Source: Desulfobulbaceae bacterium
GTDB lineage: Bacteria > Desulfobacterota > Desulfobulbia > Desulfobulbales > Desulfobulbaceae
DNA: 35,371 nucleotides
Direction: 5' to 3'
NCBI GenBank assembly: GCA_011389815.1
Contig: JAABTP010000029.1
Span: forward strand, 1 to 35,371
Under the pieces are notes generated by a model. The model saw only the letters and a list, made by a program, of their open reading frames with translations. It was not told the DNA's origin and did not search any database. Both the position numbers and the translations under genes were made by a program. Below are positions 1-8,827 of this stretch, one piece after another (positions within the stretch are counted from its first letter, which is position 1; the number at the start of each line of letters is the position of its first letter).

Positions 1-2
1 TG

Positions 3-203
3 AAAGTAAGCATCTTAACAGAACCATACTCTGTCATGCATCCGATAATTGATCATACCTCACTTTTAATCGCACCCCATTTGGGAGTACTTTCGCCAGA
101 TGAGGTGCTGCAACAATTTTCGCTGGATGATCGATTGAAAGGAATTTCTCTTGAAGAAATTCAACAGTACCTAAAGAATAAACAAGGCGAAAAGGACAAT
201 TAA
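3..203 (+). CDS. C-terminal tail of a probable Rpn-family (PD-(D/E)XK) nuclease/transposase-like protein, partial
   Basis: The reading frame is open from the left edge of the window and ends at TAA 201-203, giving 66 residues with no obvious start of its own. The visible tail has the pattern LSPDEVLQQFSLDDRLKG followed by ISLEEIQQYLK. This resembles the 'LSPEEVL..FSPEERLKGLSPEEIE.YL' repeats that commonly close Rpn/YhgA-type recombination-promoting nucleases and DUF4351-like proteins. The catalytic nuclease core would lie upstream of the window and cannot be checked, so the family call rests only on the tail. It is followed by about 150 bases without a gene and then by a convergent minus-strand gene. 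An alternative is an unrelated protein with a similar helical C-terminus. Confidence 0.5.
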   Translation, partial: KVSILTEPYSVMHPIIDHTSLLIAPHLGVLSPDEVLQQFSLDDRLKGISLEEIQQYLKNKQGEKDN

Positions 204-352
204 CCAGTCATTTACATTAAATAAATCCATAGTGAAACAACAAAAAATAGACTGAATAGACTGGCATCGGCTGCTTGGCTTGATATTTATTGACTTTTTC
301 AGCGGGTCAACCTGGAGCGTGGAACTGGAAAAAGACCTTTCCGTTAAAAACA

Positions 353-378
353 GGGCGAACACGTAGGTTCGCCCCTAC
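353..378. repeat. GC-rich palindromic repeat (copy A), also a likely minus-strand terminator
   Basis: The arms GGGCGAAC (353-360) and GTTCGCCC (367-374) flank a 6-base loop, and the outer CTAC is shared with other copies in the window. On the minus strand the hairpin is followed by TGTTTTT (complement of 345-352), directly downstream of the stop codon of the AIM24 gene at 403. It therefore has the layout of an intrinsic terminator for that gene. The adjoining sequence at 375-385 (CTACGGCACTCG) recurs, in the opposite orientation, beside the copy at 16217. Confidence 0.7.
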
Positions 379-402
379 GGCACTCGGGGAGAAAAGAGTC
401 TA

Positions 403-1401
403 TTATTTTTCAAACATGTTGGCAAGATTACCCAGTACTGATCCTTCACCAGTACCCTGTCCTCCCTCCTGTGGAGCAGCAGACCAGATTCGTCCAGCCA
501 GCCGGGAAAAGGGCAGGGATTGCAGCCAGACATGGCCGGGACCACGCAGAGTAGCAAAGAAAAAACCCTCACCACCAAATACGGCTGATTTTACATTGCC
601 CACATACTCAATATCATAATTCACATTCCGGGTCAGGGCCACCAGGCAACCCGTGTCCACCCGCAGGCTTTCACCGGCCTGGAGCTCTCGTTCAACAATA
701 GTGCCACCAGCATGGACAAAGCAGAGTCCGTCACCATCCAGCTGTTGCATAATAAATCCTTCTCCACCAAACAGGGCAGCACCTATCTTTTTCTGAAAAG
801 CCACCCCAATGGCTACGCCCTTGGCTGCGCAGAGAAAGGCGTCTTTCTGGCAGATAATCCTGTTGCCGTATTGGCTCAGATCCAAGGGGATAATCTTGCC
901 CGGATAGGGAGAAGCAAAAGCCACCTTGCCTTTGCCTTGGCCCTGAAAGGTGAACATGGTGACAAATAAGCCTTCACCGGTAATTAACCGTTTTCCTGCC
1001 CCAAGCATTTTGTCAAAAAAGCCGCCTTGTTGGGATGAGGCCGAGCCATCACCGAAAATGGTGTCCATGTGAATAAAGTCGCTCATGTACATCATGCTGC
1101 CTGCCTCAGCCACCACACTTTCCTGTGGATCAAGCTCAACTTCGACAAACTGCATTTCATGACCAAAAATTTCGTAATCAATTTCATGGGACTGTCGTCC
1201 GACCATGGGCGGAGGTGTGATGCCTGCTGCACCGGGATTACTCAATTCCTTGACCTGGTCCACTGCTAACCAGTCGTTAAAGCCTTCCCGCCAGACCATA
1301 GTCGTCTTGTTGTATTGGCCGGATTGTATTCCGGTGATGAGTTGTTCCTGGGAAAAAGGACCGACTGTTTGTCCATTAACCGCAACATACCAGTTGTACA
1401 T
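403..1401 (-). CDS. GYF_2 domain - AIM24/TIGR00266 family protein
   Basis: This 332-aa protein begins with a GYF_2-type module at residues 1-50 ([20 protein letters not shown], then [10 protein letters not shown]). A proline/glycine linker leads to an AIM24/TIGR00266 beta-rich domain from about residue 75 to 290 ([36 protein letters not shown]). Its last 35 residues are glycine/glutamine-rich. There is no signal peptide or membrane segment, so it is probably cytosolic. AIM24 is named after a mitochondrial protein; the bacterial function is not established. The start is supported by an AGGTGG ribosome-binding site a few bases upstream of ATG 1401. The gene is divergent from the FAD oxidase and ends at palindromic repeat A. 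The domain assignment is confident; no reaction can be given. Confidence 0.88.
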   Translation of the reverse strand: MYNWYVAVNGQTVGPFSQEQLITGIQSGQYNKTTMVWREGFNDWLAVDQVKELSNPGAAGITPPPMVGRQSHEIDYEIFGHEMQFVEVELDPQESVVAEAGSMMYMSDFIHMDTIFGDGSASSQQGGFFDKMLGAGKRLITGEGLFVTMFTFQGQGKGKVAFASPYPGKIIPLDLSQYGNRIICQKDAFLCAAKGVAIGVAFQKKIGAALFGGEGFIMQQLDGDGLCFVHAGGTIVERELQAGESLRVDTGCLVALTRNVNYDIEYVGNVKSAVFGGEGFFFATLRGPGHVWLQSLPFSRLAGRIWSAAPQEGGQGTGEGSVLGNLANMFEK

Positions 1402-1561
1402 GATGCCACCTCATGAAGATTTTATTATGCTCAGGGAGTTGGTCTGAGCTGGTAATGTTAAACCTTTTCAGGGTTTTTTGGTGCCGAGTATACACATGTT
1501 TGTTGTGTTTGCGTCTGAAAACTGCTGGCTCTTCAACAGAATATCCGCTATTCTTACAGAT

Positions 1562-2941
1562 ATGGAAAAAAAAGTCATAAAAAAGATACAAGAGGCTGTT
1601 GGGCAGGCGAATTTACTGACAGATGTCGAGGATCGTTCCTGCTATAGTTACGATGCCTCAAGTCAAAATTTCATGCCAGATGCTGTGGCCTTGCCTGAAA
1701 CCAAAGAGCAGGTTGCGGCCTTGCTTTGTCTTGCTGAAGAGTATGGTTTTCCGGTCATTCCCCGTGGGGCTGGCAGCGGTACCACTGGTGGAGCCTTACC
1801 TGTGCAGGGAGGCCTGGTTATTGGGTTCAGTCGGATGAAACGAATCCTGGAAATTGACCCGGATAATATGATTGCAGTGGTGGAACCAGGGGTTGTGACT
1901 GGTGAGCTGCAAGCTGCTTTGAAAAAATACGGTTTAATGTATCCCCCGGATCCGGCCAGCTTGAAATTTTGTTCCATTGGCGGCAATGCCGGAGAATGCG
2001 CCGGAGGCCCCAGTGCAGTGAAATACGGGGTGACCCGTGATTATATTATCGGCCTTGAGGTGGTGTTGCCTGGAGGGAAGATTATGCGGACAGGGGTGCG
2101 CACGGAAAAAGGCGTGGTAGGCTATGACCTGACCCGGCTTTTTATCGGTTCTGAAGGAACCTTGGCTGTTTTTACTCAGCTCATTCTCCGGCTCCTTCCG
2201 CTTGCTGAGACCAAGGTGACTTTTTTGCTCAGTTTTTCTTCTCTGGCCCAAGCAACCAGGTTGGTGGCAGAGATCCTGGCTGCTGGCCTGATGCCCTGTA
2301 CCCTGGAATATATGGATAAAACCGCTGTGCAGGTGGTGCGTGATCAAATAACCTGGCAGCCGCCTGAAAAGACAGCCGCCCTTTTGCTGGTGGAATTTGA
2401 TGGAGATCAGGCTGAGGTTGCTCAACAGGCGCAAAAATTTGCCGATTTTGTCTGGCAGAAAAAAAACTGCACCTTACGACAGGCAGCGGATGAAGCGGAA
2501 ATCAAAGAACTCTGGCAGGCCCGATGCTCTATTGCTCCGGCCTGTTTGCATTTGCGCCCTCATAAAATTGCTGAGGATGTGGTGGTGCCCCGTTCCAGCA
2601 TACCAAAATTAGTTCAATTCACCGAGCAACTGGCCCAGGAGCTGAATCTGATCATTTTGACCTTTGGTCATGCCGGAGACGGGAATATTCATGTGAATAT
2701 TATGGTGGATAAACAGAACCAGGAAGAATACAATAATGGATGCAAGGCCAAAGAACAGCTCTTTGAACGTGTCCTTGCTCTGGGTGGCACCCTTTCTGGT
2801 GAACACGGGGTGGGCATCACTAAGTCATCTTTTCTTGCTCAGGAGCTTGATGCAACAGCCCTTTCTGTGATGAAGCAATTGAAGAAACTTTTTGATCCCC
2901 ATAATATTTTAAATCCGGGCAAGATTTTTCCTGCTCATTAA
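1562..2941 (+). CDS. glcD: FAD-linked oxidase, GlcD/D-lactate dehydrogenase-like
   Basis: The 459-aa protein belongs to the VAO/PCMH flavoprotein family that oxidises 2-hydroxy acids such as glycolate or D-lactate. The FAD-binding loop P64-RGAGSGTTGG-77 is visible. The C-terminal FAD-oxidase domain carries GHAGDGNIHVN (369-379) and GEHGVG (413-418), both typical of GlcD and DLD proteins. The frame extends upstream to a TTG at 1478, but the start at ATG 1562 (MEKKVIKKIQEAVG) matches the usual family N-terminus; no strong ribosome-binding site is visible for either. No glcE/glcF-like iron-sulfur partner lies next to it, so the electron acceptor and exact substrate are unknown. A short terminator-like hairpin follows the stop. 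Confidence 0.9.
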   Translation: MEKKVIKKIQEAVGQANLLTDVEDRSCYSYDASSQNFMPDAVALPETKEQVAALLCLAEEYGFPVIPRGAGSGTTGGALPVQGGLVIGFSRMKRILEIDPDNMIAVVEPGVVTGELQAALKKYGLMYPPDPASLKFCSIGGNAGECAGGPSAVKYGVTRDYIIGLEVVLPGGKIMRTGVRTEKGVVGYDLTRLFIGSEGTLAVFTQLILRLLPLAETKVTFLLSFSSLAQATRLVAEILAAGLMPCTLEYMDKTAVQVVRDQITWQPPEKTAALLLVEFDGDQAEVAQQAQKFADFVWQKKNCTLRQAADEAEIKELWQARCSIAPACLHLRPHKIAEDVVVPRSSIPKLVQFTEQLAQELNLIILTFGHAGDGNIHVNIMVDKQNQEEYNNGCKAKEQLFERVLALGGTLSGEHGVGITKSSFLAQELDATALSVMKQLKKLFDPHNILNPGKIFPAH

Positions 2942-2945
2942 TACC

Positions 2946-2966
2946 CCGCCCCTTGGGGCGGAGTCT
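2946..2966 (+). terminator. Intrinsic terminator after the glcD-like gene
   Basis: The inverted repeat CCGCCCC TT GGGGCGG (2946-2961) sits 5 bases after the stop codon and is followed by AGTCTTTT. The T run is short and interrupted, so termination may be partial. Confidence 0.55.
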
Positions 2967-2991
2967 TTTATTGCTGAACAGGCAGGCTGTT

Positions 2992-4596
2992 TTGAAACTC
3001 AAATTGACACTTACCATCATCAGCCTGCTCTTAATCAGTATGCTGTTGATCAATTTTGTGCTACTCTTATTGTGGAAACACGACGCCTTGCAGCGGGAGG
3101 TGAAGTATGATCAGGCTATTCTTTCCCATATTCACTCCTTACTCCTGCAAGACAAGCAAGGGCGTACAGGCAATTTTGATCACCAATTTGCTTTTTCAGA
3201 GTATTATGATGCTTCAGAACAAGGGCGATTCTTTTTTTTGCTGCAAGCCGGGAAAAGGGCAGGGCAGGGGGAGGAGGCAGCATCCCGAACAGCGCGAACA
3301 ACCGGCATGTCTATCAGCGAAGAGAGCAAGATAACAGCATTGCTTGCTGGAGTTGCCAGGAAAGCCCAACATACTGGAAAACCAGTAAGTCGTACTGCAT
3401 CCGTAAACCCTCATACCCTGTTGTGTAATGATCTTCTGTTGAATGCACAGCCAGTCGTGGACCAGGGAGAAATCATCGGTGCTGTTGCTGTGGTTCGCTC
3501 GCTTGATCCCCTTTTCCTGACCCTGTGGCAGAACGAAAAAACATTGCTTGTGTATCTGGTGCTTAATCTGTTGGTACTTGGGGTTATAGCATTTTTCAGG
3601 ATGTTTAATCTGGTTATCCGGCCAGTGGATCACCTGGTTGGTCTGGCTGATCAATACCGCAATTATGATCCGTTTCAATTTACTCCGGAAAATTCCGGGA
3701 CAGAGTTTGGGAAATTATCCAAGAGCCTGAACTCTATGCTGGCAAGGATTGAGGATGATCGACAATCTTTGCAACAGACAGTTACAGCCCTGGAAGCGGC
3801 AAACCTAACCTTGAAAAAGCAGCAACAGGAGATGGTTCGGGCGGAAAAATTGGCAACAGTGGGGCGAATGGCAGCAGGGTTGGCCCATGAAATTGGCAAC
3901 CCATTGAGTGTGGTCCAGGGATATGTGGAGATGCTTCTTGCCTCCAAAGAGCAACCTGAGAACCACAGGGATTTTCTTTGTCGCTCTGAGCAGGAACTGC
4001 ACCGGATTGATACATTGATTCGCCAATTGCTTGATTTTTCCAGGGCTGCCAAGGGAAAGCCGCAGCTTTTTTCATTGCATGAATTATTGCATTCAATTCT
4101 GACGATGATCAGGACGCAAACCGCATTTCGGGATATTGCTCTTGCTACAGATTTTGCTGCTGAGAACGACCAATTATATGCTGATAAAGAGCAATTGCGT
4201 CAGGTCGTTGTGAACTGTCTGCTCAACAGCGCAGATGCAATACATATGGTTGCTCAAAAGGATGAAAAGGCGAGAAAAGACGGCAGGATATTCATGACAA
4301 CAGCTGTACAATGCCCACTGTCTCAGGGTGAGCAAAAAGAAGAGATGCAGCAGCTTGTTCTTTGTATCCGCGATAATGGAACAGGAATTGCAACAAAAAA
4401 CCTTGCCCTTGTGTTTGATCCTTTTTTTACAACAAAAGAACCAGGCAAAGGGACAGGATTAGGCCTGTCAGTTTCCCGTTCTCTTGTGGAAGCAGCTGGC
4501 GGTACAATGGAGCTGCGCACTGAAATCGGGCAAGGCAGTACTATGCTGCTCTGTTTTCCTCTTGCTTGTCCAAACAAAGATAATATCCCTGGTTGA
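2992..4596 (+). CDS. Sensor histidine kinase, PilS/NtrB-like, partner of the downstream NtrC-family regulator
   Basis: This is a membrane-bound kinase. Numbered from TTG 2992 (534 aa), there is a membrane segment near the N-terminus (about 3-27), a periplasmic sensor region, and a second membrane segment at about 185-205 followed by a HAMP-like linker and a coiled coil. The HisKA domain has the phospho-acceptor H299 in GLAHEIGNPLS. The HATPase domain shows N412 in NSADAI, DNGTGI, DPFFTTKEPGKGTGLGLS. The start is uncertain: the frame also opens at TTG 2953 and TTG 2971, but only 2992 has a reasonable AGGCAGG ribosome-binding site. The response-regulator gene begins 21 bases after its stop, so the two are an operon. 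Position before the pilin genes suggests a PilS-like role, but the signal is unknown. Confidence 0.9.
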   Translation: MKLKLTLTIISLLLISMLLINFVLLLLWKHDALQREVKYDQAILSHIHSLLLQDKQGRTGNFDHQFAFSEYYDASEQGRFFFLLQAGKRAGQGEEAASRTARTTGMSISEESKITALLAGVARKAQHTGKPVSRTASVNPHTLLCNDLLLNAQPVVDQGEIIGAVAVVRSLDPLFLTLWQNEKTLLVYLVLNLLVLGVIAFFRMFNLVIRPVDHLVGLADQYRNYDPFQFTPENSGTEFGKLSKSLNSMLARIEDDRQSLQQTVTALEAANLTLKKQQQEMVRAEKLATVGRMAAGLAHEIGNPLSVVQGYVEMLLASKEQPENHRDFLCRSEQELHRIDTLIRQLLDFSRAAKGKPQLFSLHELLHSILTMIRTQTAFRDIALATDFAAENDQLYADKEQLRQVVVNCLLNSADAIHMVAQKDEKARKDGRIFMTTAVQCPLSQGEQKEEMQQLVLCIRDNGTGIATKNLALVFDPFFTTKEPGKGTGLGLSVSRSLVEAAGGTMELRTEIGQGSTMLLCFPLACPNKDNIPG

Positions 4597-4617
4597 GAAC
4601 AGGTACTGGAATCGTGT

Positions 4618-6042
4618 ATGAATAATGAGAGTGAACAAATAAAAGATGTCCAGCAAGTTCTCATTGTTGATGATGAGGAAAATATGCGCCACATGCTCTC
4701 TGCGCTCCTGAGTGGAGAGGGATATCAGGTGAAAACAGCTGCGGACGGTCAGGAGGCTGTGAATCTCTTGGCAAAGAAATCGTTTGCCTTTGTTCTTTGT
4801 GATATCAAGATGCCAAAGATGGATGGTTTGGCCTTTCTTAAAGCAGCAAACGCAATTGATCACAGTGCCACCGTGATCATGATGTCTGCTTTTGGCTCAG
4901 TGGATACAGCTATTGAGGCCATGAAGCAGGGGGCGTATGATTTTGTTTCCAAACCTTTTAAGAGTGATGAAGTGGTCTTGGTGCTGAAAAAGGCTGAAGA
5001 GCGGGAACGGCTCCGTCAGGAGAATATCCGTCTGCAAAGAAAGGTTGTTGAGCTGGAGAAAAAGATCGGCTTTGGGCAGATGATCGGAAAAAGCAAGGCC
5101 ATGCAAGAGGTCTTTACCTTGGCTGACAAGGTGGCCAGGCATCCGACCACTGTTCTGATAACTGGTGAATCCGGTACAGGCAAGGAATTAGTGGCTGCTG
5201 GTATCCACGCAAAAAGTGGCAGGGCAGATCAACCCTTTATTGCAGTGAACTGCGGTGGTGTGCCGGAAAATTTATTGGAAAGTGAATTTTTTGGCTATGT
5301 ACGAGGGGCCTTTACCGGAGCAGCTCAGGATAAAAAAGGGCTGTTTGAAGAGGCCAATAAAGGAACCTTTTTTCTTGATGAGATTGGGGAGCTTCCTCTG
5401 GCTATGCAGGTGAAGTTGTTGCGGGTTTTACAGGAGCAGGAAATTCGGCCTATTGGCTCGGCCCGGAGAAAGAAAATTGATGTTCGTATACTTGCTGCCA
5501 CAGCCAGGAATGTCAGTGAAGAGGTCGAGCAAGGTCGTTTTCGTGAAGATCTGTTTTATCGGCTCAATGTGATTAATATCCAGGTGCCGCCCCTGCGCAA
5601 ACGGACTGGGGATATCCCACTGCTCTGTGATTATTTTATCGGAAAATTTATTGAGAATTTAAAGCTTCCGGATATACAAGGAGTCAGTAAGGCAGCCATG
5701 CAGTATTTGTTGGCCTATCCCTGGCCTGGTAATGTCCGTGAACTGGAAAATGTGCTGGAGCGGGCTGTGATTTTGGCTGAAGGCGAATATATTGAGCCGA
5801 ATAATTTTCCTGATGCTATTTATGAAAATTCTTCAGATAATACTGTTGATTTCTTGACAGGTCTGTCTTCTATCAAAGAAGGGAAGAAAAAGGTTGAGGA
5901 GCAACTGATCCGCCAGGCCCTTGCGGAGACCGAAGGAAATAAAAGTCAGGCTGCCCAGATTCTTGAGATTAGTTATCCTTCTTTATTGAGCAAAATTAAA
6001 GAATATGGAGTGGAGGGCGAACAAGAAGGCGTGGGGGAATAA
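4618..6042 (+). CDS. NtrC-family sigma54-dependent response regulator, PilR-like
   Basis: This 474-aa regulator has three classic domains. The receiver (about 12-125) carries the acidic pair D18-D19, phospho-acceptor D62 in LCDIKMPKMDG and the conserved K of SKPFK. The AAA+ domain has Walker A GESGTGKE (183-190), the sigma54-contacting loop GAFTGA (230-235) and GTFFLDEIGEL as Walker B. A Fis-type helix-turn-helix lies near the C-terminus (NKSQAAQILEISYPSLLSKI). It should activate sigma54 promoters when phosphorylated by the kinase encoded immediately upstream. A candidate sigma54 site lies 150 bases downstream, in front of the pilin operon, which makes that operon the obvious target; this link is inferred from position. 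Confidence 0.95.
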   Translation: MNNESEQIKDVQQVLIVDDEENMRHMLSALLSGEGYQVKTAADGQEAVNLLAKKSFAFVLCDIKMPKMDGLAFLKAANAIDHSATVIMMSAFGSVDTAIEAMKQGAYDFVSKPFKSDEVVLVLKKAEERERLRQENIRLQRKVVELEKKIGFGQMIGKSKAMQEVFTLADKVARHPTTVLITGESGTGKELVAAGIHAKSGRADQPFIAVNCGGVPENLLESEFFGYVRGAFTGAAQDKKGLFEEANKGTFFLDEIGELPLAMQVKLLRVLQEQEIRPIGSARRKKIDVRILAATARNVSEEVEQGRFREDLFYRLNVINIQVPPLRKRTGDIPLLCDYFIGKFIENLKLPDIQGVSKAAMQYLLAYPWPGNVRELENVLERAVILAEGEYIEPNNFPDAIYENSSDNTVDFLTGLSSIKEGKKKVEEQLIRQALAETEGNKSQAAQILEISYPSLLSKIKEYGVEGEQEGVGE

Positions 6043-6193
6043 GAAGGCAGTGTAGGAGTATTAAATAAGTTTACAATTGGCCTGTGGAATGGAAAAAATA
6101 TACTGAGTCGTTTGCAATTATACGAGTTTTTTCTTTTGGTATCTTGTTAGAATTATTTGATGAGGAGTGTTTTTGTCGCTGATTTTAGAGGAT

Positions 6194-6209
6194 CGGACTG
6201 ATATTTGCA
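6194..6209 (+). promoter_or_regulatory. Candidate sigma54 (-24/-12) promoter for the minor-pilin operon
   Basis: CGGACTGATATTTGCA has GG at 6195-6196 and GC at 6207-6208 with the required 10-base spacing, and a perfect TTTGCA -12 element. The -24 half keeps only GG of the TGGCAC consensus, so the site is imperfect. It lies 75 bases upstream of the first pilin start codon, directly after a sigma54 activator gene. Confidence 0.4.
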
Positions 6210-6283
6210 TCAATGCAATTATAGAAATAGGCTGCTGGTACGATGAGCCTGACAATATGAAGTGACTACGACGTGATTATCCA

Positions 6284-6853
6284 ATGAAGATGAGAAGAAA
6301 AATAAGCGATTCAAGAGGTTTTTCCTTTTATGAACTGATGATTGTGATCGCAATTATTGGTATACTTTCTGCGATTGCTCTCCCAAGTTTTTTGCGCTCT
6401 CTGCCTGAAAAACGCCTGAAAAACGCTGCCAGAAACCTGTATGTAGATTTACAGAAGGCCAGGCTGTTGGCAGTCAAGGAAAATACAAATATAACCTTTA
6501 CCTTTGATACAGCTGCGGGACAATATATTTTTCCAGACGGCGGGACCATGGTAACTGAATCTTTAACGGATTATGGTGCTGTTCGCTATGGGTGTGATAT
6601 AGCCACTAATGATTGGAACGGTGATGCTCTTGGTGCTACTACAAAGACGACATTCACTGATGATACAGTGCGTTTTGGCACCACAGGAGCTGTTGAAATG
6701 GATGATGGTACCGGTACTTTTCAGCTGCTTACTCAAGAGGAGGGAGCTGCTCTGCAAAGCGAAAACGACCAGACTGTCTGTTATGCGGCCACTGTTTCAA
6801 GGTTCGGTTCTGTCAAAATATACAGATACAACGGTTCTGCCTGGGTAGATTAA
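6284..6853 (+). CDS. Type IV minor pilin, GspH/FimT family (copy 1)
   Basis: This is a 189-aa prepilin. The class III leader MKMRRKISDSRG is cut before Phe13 by prepilin peptidase (PilD), with the conserved Glu at mature position 5 (FSFYE). The hydrophobic helix LMIVIAIIGILSAIALPSF follows, then the GspH/FimT-type helix (LPEKRLKNAARNLYVDLQKA) and a globular domain with two cysteines (C199-type spacing cannot be modelled here; the Cys are in YGCDIA and TVCYAA). It would sit in the minor-pilin priming complex at the pilus tip. ATG 6284 has no clear ribosome-binding site and ATG 6290 is an alternative. It shares leader, helix and first half with the next gene, which indicates a local duplication. 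Confidence 0.88.
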   Translation: MKMRRKISDSRGFSFYELMIVIAIIGILSAIALPSFLRSLPEKRLKNAARNLYVDLQKARLLAVKENTNITFTFDTAAGQYIFPDGGTMVTESLTDYGAVRYGCDIATNDWNGDALGATTKTTFTDDTVRFGTTGAVEMDDGTGTFQLLTQEEGAALQSENDQTVCYAATVSRFGSVKIYRYNGSAWVD

Positions 6854-6948
6854 GGTTGCTCAGCAAGCTGATTTTTCTTGCAAAGGAGGATGTGTTTGTT
6901 AGCTCGTAAAAAAAACAGTTTATACTGCTAATTCGACGAGGTGATTTC

Positions 6949-7503
6949 ATGCAGGAATCAGGGGGGAAAAGGAAAGAGGTAGGTGGTTTTTCTTTTGTTG
7001 AGCTGATGGTAGTGATTGCTCTTATTGGAATTTTGTCAGCTATAAGTATTCCAAGTTTTTTAAGTGGCTTGCCGGAAAAAAGGTTAAAAGCAGCAGTGCG
7101 AAATGTCTATGCGGATTTGCATAAAGCACGATCGCTTGCTGTAAAGAAGAATAAAAAGATAACAGTTCGATTTGATGAAGCTGGCCGTTATTACTATTTT
7201 GATGAGGATGAAAGCGGGACTGCCGGAAATAACGAGTGGAATGCTGATGAAGAAGGAGGTAACTTAGCCGATTACGGAGAAGTTATTTTTGGGCAGGGAA
7301 AGGCGACAAAAAACTGGAATAAAAAGTTAATAAAAAATGTTGCGTCGTATAAAGGCATTTATTTTAAGGCTGTTGGAACAGCGGATAACGATAGTGTTTA
7401 TTTACAATATCCAGGAGACGATGTTTGCTATGCGATAACGACAACAAGATACGGAAAAATCCAGATCAGAAGATTTGATGGTGTTTCCTGGGATACTGAT
7501 TGA
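6949..7503 (+). CDS. Type IV minor pilin, GspH/FimT family (copy 2)
   Basis: A 184-aa prepilin with leader ending VGG before Phe14, Glu at mature position 5 (FSFVE), and the helix LMVVIALIGILSAISIPSFL. The following LPEKRLKAAVRNVYADLHKA is nearly the same as in copy 1, whereas the C-terminal half is lysine- and aspartate-rich and different. A GAGGTGA ribosome-binding site precedes ATG 6949. Both pilins end in a similar strand (VCYAATVSRFGSVKIYRYNG versus VCYAITTTRYGKIQIRRFDG), so the fold is shared. Two FimT/GspH subunits side by side suggest that they occupy different places in the tip complex, or that one is specialised; that is inference. Confidence 0.88.
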   Translation: MQESGGKRKEVGGFSFVELMVVIALIGILSAISIPSFLSGLPEKRLKAAVRNVYADLHKARSLAVKKNKKITVRFDEAGRYYYFDEDESGTAGNNEWNADEEGGNLADYGEVIFGQGKATKNWNKKLIKNVASYKGIYFKAVGTADNDSVYLQYPGDDVCYAITTTRYGKIQIRRFDGVSWDTD

Positions 7504-7514
7504 CGTGGAATGCC

Positions 7515-7540
7515 GGGCAGACACATAGGTCTGCCCCTAC
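7515..7540. repeat. GC-rich palindromic repeat (copy B) inside the pilin operon
   Basis: GGGCAGAC (7515-7522) and GTCTGCCC (7529-7536) form an 8-bp stem around ACATAG, followed by CTAC. It sits between the second GspH pilin and pilW without a T run, so it is not an obvious terminator. It may act as an mRNA processing or stability element. The same stem recurs at 17871 and 22783. Confidence 0.75.
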
Positions 7541-7646
7541 ATTTCCACATCTGAAGCAGAAAATTTTATTTGTTGTAGATTATTGTCCAGAAAAAAGCTC
7601 TTGTGTCGGTTTGAAAAGGCTGGTATCCGAAAAGGAGAGAGAAAAC

Positions 7647-8306
7647 ATGAAGAAAGCACGGTTAGGAGATAACGGATTTACCCTTATCGAGATCATGGTG
7701 TCTATGGTCATATCCAGCTTAGTGATAGCAGGAATATACGGTGTGTATACTATTCAGCAAAGAAGTTACACTGTGCAGGAGCAAGTTAGTGAGATGCAAC
7801 AGCGAATCAGGGGTGCTGTAGATTATATGGCAAGGAATATCAGAATGGCTGGTTATGATCCAAACGGACTTGGATGTGACTCTGATTTAACAACAACAGC
7901 TCCTAGTACATTGGAATTTGATATTTGTGATGAAACAGACAAAAGAGAATTCACCATAGCCTATGACAAAACAGAAGGAGACATTAATGTCACAACTGTT
8001 TTGAATGGAGGTACTGGTTCAACTATGCCATTGGCAGAAGGTGTTGATGCTTTTTTGTTTAGATATCTTGACAGCCAGGGAAATGTCGCTACTGGTAATA
8101 ACATTACAGTTGTTGAAATTTCCATGCTGGTGCGCTCCAGTGCCCCGGATTTTAAGCATACAGATACGATGACCTATGTTCCGGGTTCAGGCGATCCAGC
8201 AGATTGGAAAAAGGCAACCAATTTTGATAACCCATCAACCAACTCCCCAAACAAAAATTTTCATCGTCGATTGCTTATAACTTCAATTGCAATGCGTAAT
8301 ATGTGA
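7647..8306 (+). CDS. pilW: Type IV pilus minor pilin PilW-like
   Basis: The 219-aa prepilin has a leader of 10 residues ending in NG, then FTLIE and a hydrophobic helix (IMVSMVISSLVIAG). It continues with QQRSYTVQEQVSEMQQRIRG and MARNIRMAGYDPNG, the usual PilW pattern. The frame is open further upstream to 7500, but ATG 7647 is preceded by GGAGAG and gives the correct short prepilin leader, so the upstream extension is rejected. In Pseudomonas and Neisseria-type systems PilW works with PilV, PilX and PilY1 in the tip complex that primes pilus assembly. The stop is 12 bases before pilV. Confidence 0.88.
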   Translation: MKKARLGDNGFTLIEIMVSMVISSLVIAGIYGVYTIQQRSYTVQEQVSEMQQRIRGAVDYMARNIRMAGYDPNGLGCDSDLTTTAPSTLEFDICDETDKREFTIAYDKTEGDINVTTVLNGGTGSTMPLAEGVDAFLFRYLDSQGNVATGNNITVVEISMLVRSSAPDFKHTDTMTYVPGSGDPADWKKATNFDNPSTNSPNKNFHRRLLITSIAMRNM

Positions 8307-8318
8307 TGTGTGAATGCT

Positions 8319-8798
8319 ATGAAGAAGACAAGAAAAAGAATTTCTCAGGATGGTTTTACGCTTATTGAATCTTTAATGGCAATGGCCATATTTACTATTG
8401 GTATTCTCGGGCTTTTTGGGATGCAAACCGCAGCTATTAAAGAAAATCTTGCAGCTAACGCTATAACCATTGGTTCAACATGGGCTACTGACAGGGTAGA
8501 GCGATTGCTGGCAATGGATTATTCTGATCCGGGCCTTGCTTTGACTGTTGGTACCTGCGCTGATTTGCCGGAAAGTTACACCGATACAGGGTGGTCGGCT
8601 GATTCGCCTGTACTGCAGGATTCAGGTAGTACCGGAGGACCGGAATATAGAGTGTATTGGGCAGTTGCCAATGACTGCACACTGACTGACCTTCCTGTGG
8701 CGCAGAGACCTAAGTATCTGCGCGTTATCGTCACCAGAGAAGTTGGTACGGGTCAAGAAGACGTGGCGATATTGAACTACATTGTCCAAAATATCTAA
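8319..8798 (+). CDS. pilV: Type IV pilus minor pilin PilV-like
   Basis: A 159-aa prepilin: leader MKKTRKRISQDG, mature start FTLIESLMAMAIFTIGILGL, then GMQTAAIKENLAANAITIGSTW as in the PilV family, where this helix is followed by the 'A..A..la..w..dR.e.l' pattern seen here (TWATDRVERLLAMDY). A GTG at 8310 in the same frame is an alternative start. Neither has a good ribosome-binding site, and translation may be coupled to pilW, whose stop overlaps this region. Three cysteines occur in the globular part. It belongs to the same priming complex as PilW and PilX. Confidence 0.85.
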   Translation: MKKTRKRISQDGFTLIESLMAMAIFTIGILGLFGMQTAAIKENLAANAITIGSTWATDRVERLLAMDYSDPGLALTVGTCADLPESYTDTGWSADSPVLQDSGSTGGPEYRVYWAVANDCTLTDLPVAQRPKYLRVIVTREVGTGQEDVAILNYIVQNI

Positions 8799-8827
8799 GA
8801 CTGAAGAGAAAAATGCAGAGGCTTGTT

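Noticed and set aside
7500-7646. Upstream extension of pilW
   Set aside because: It would put a palindromic repeat into the protein and give a leader far too long for a prepilin.
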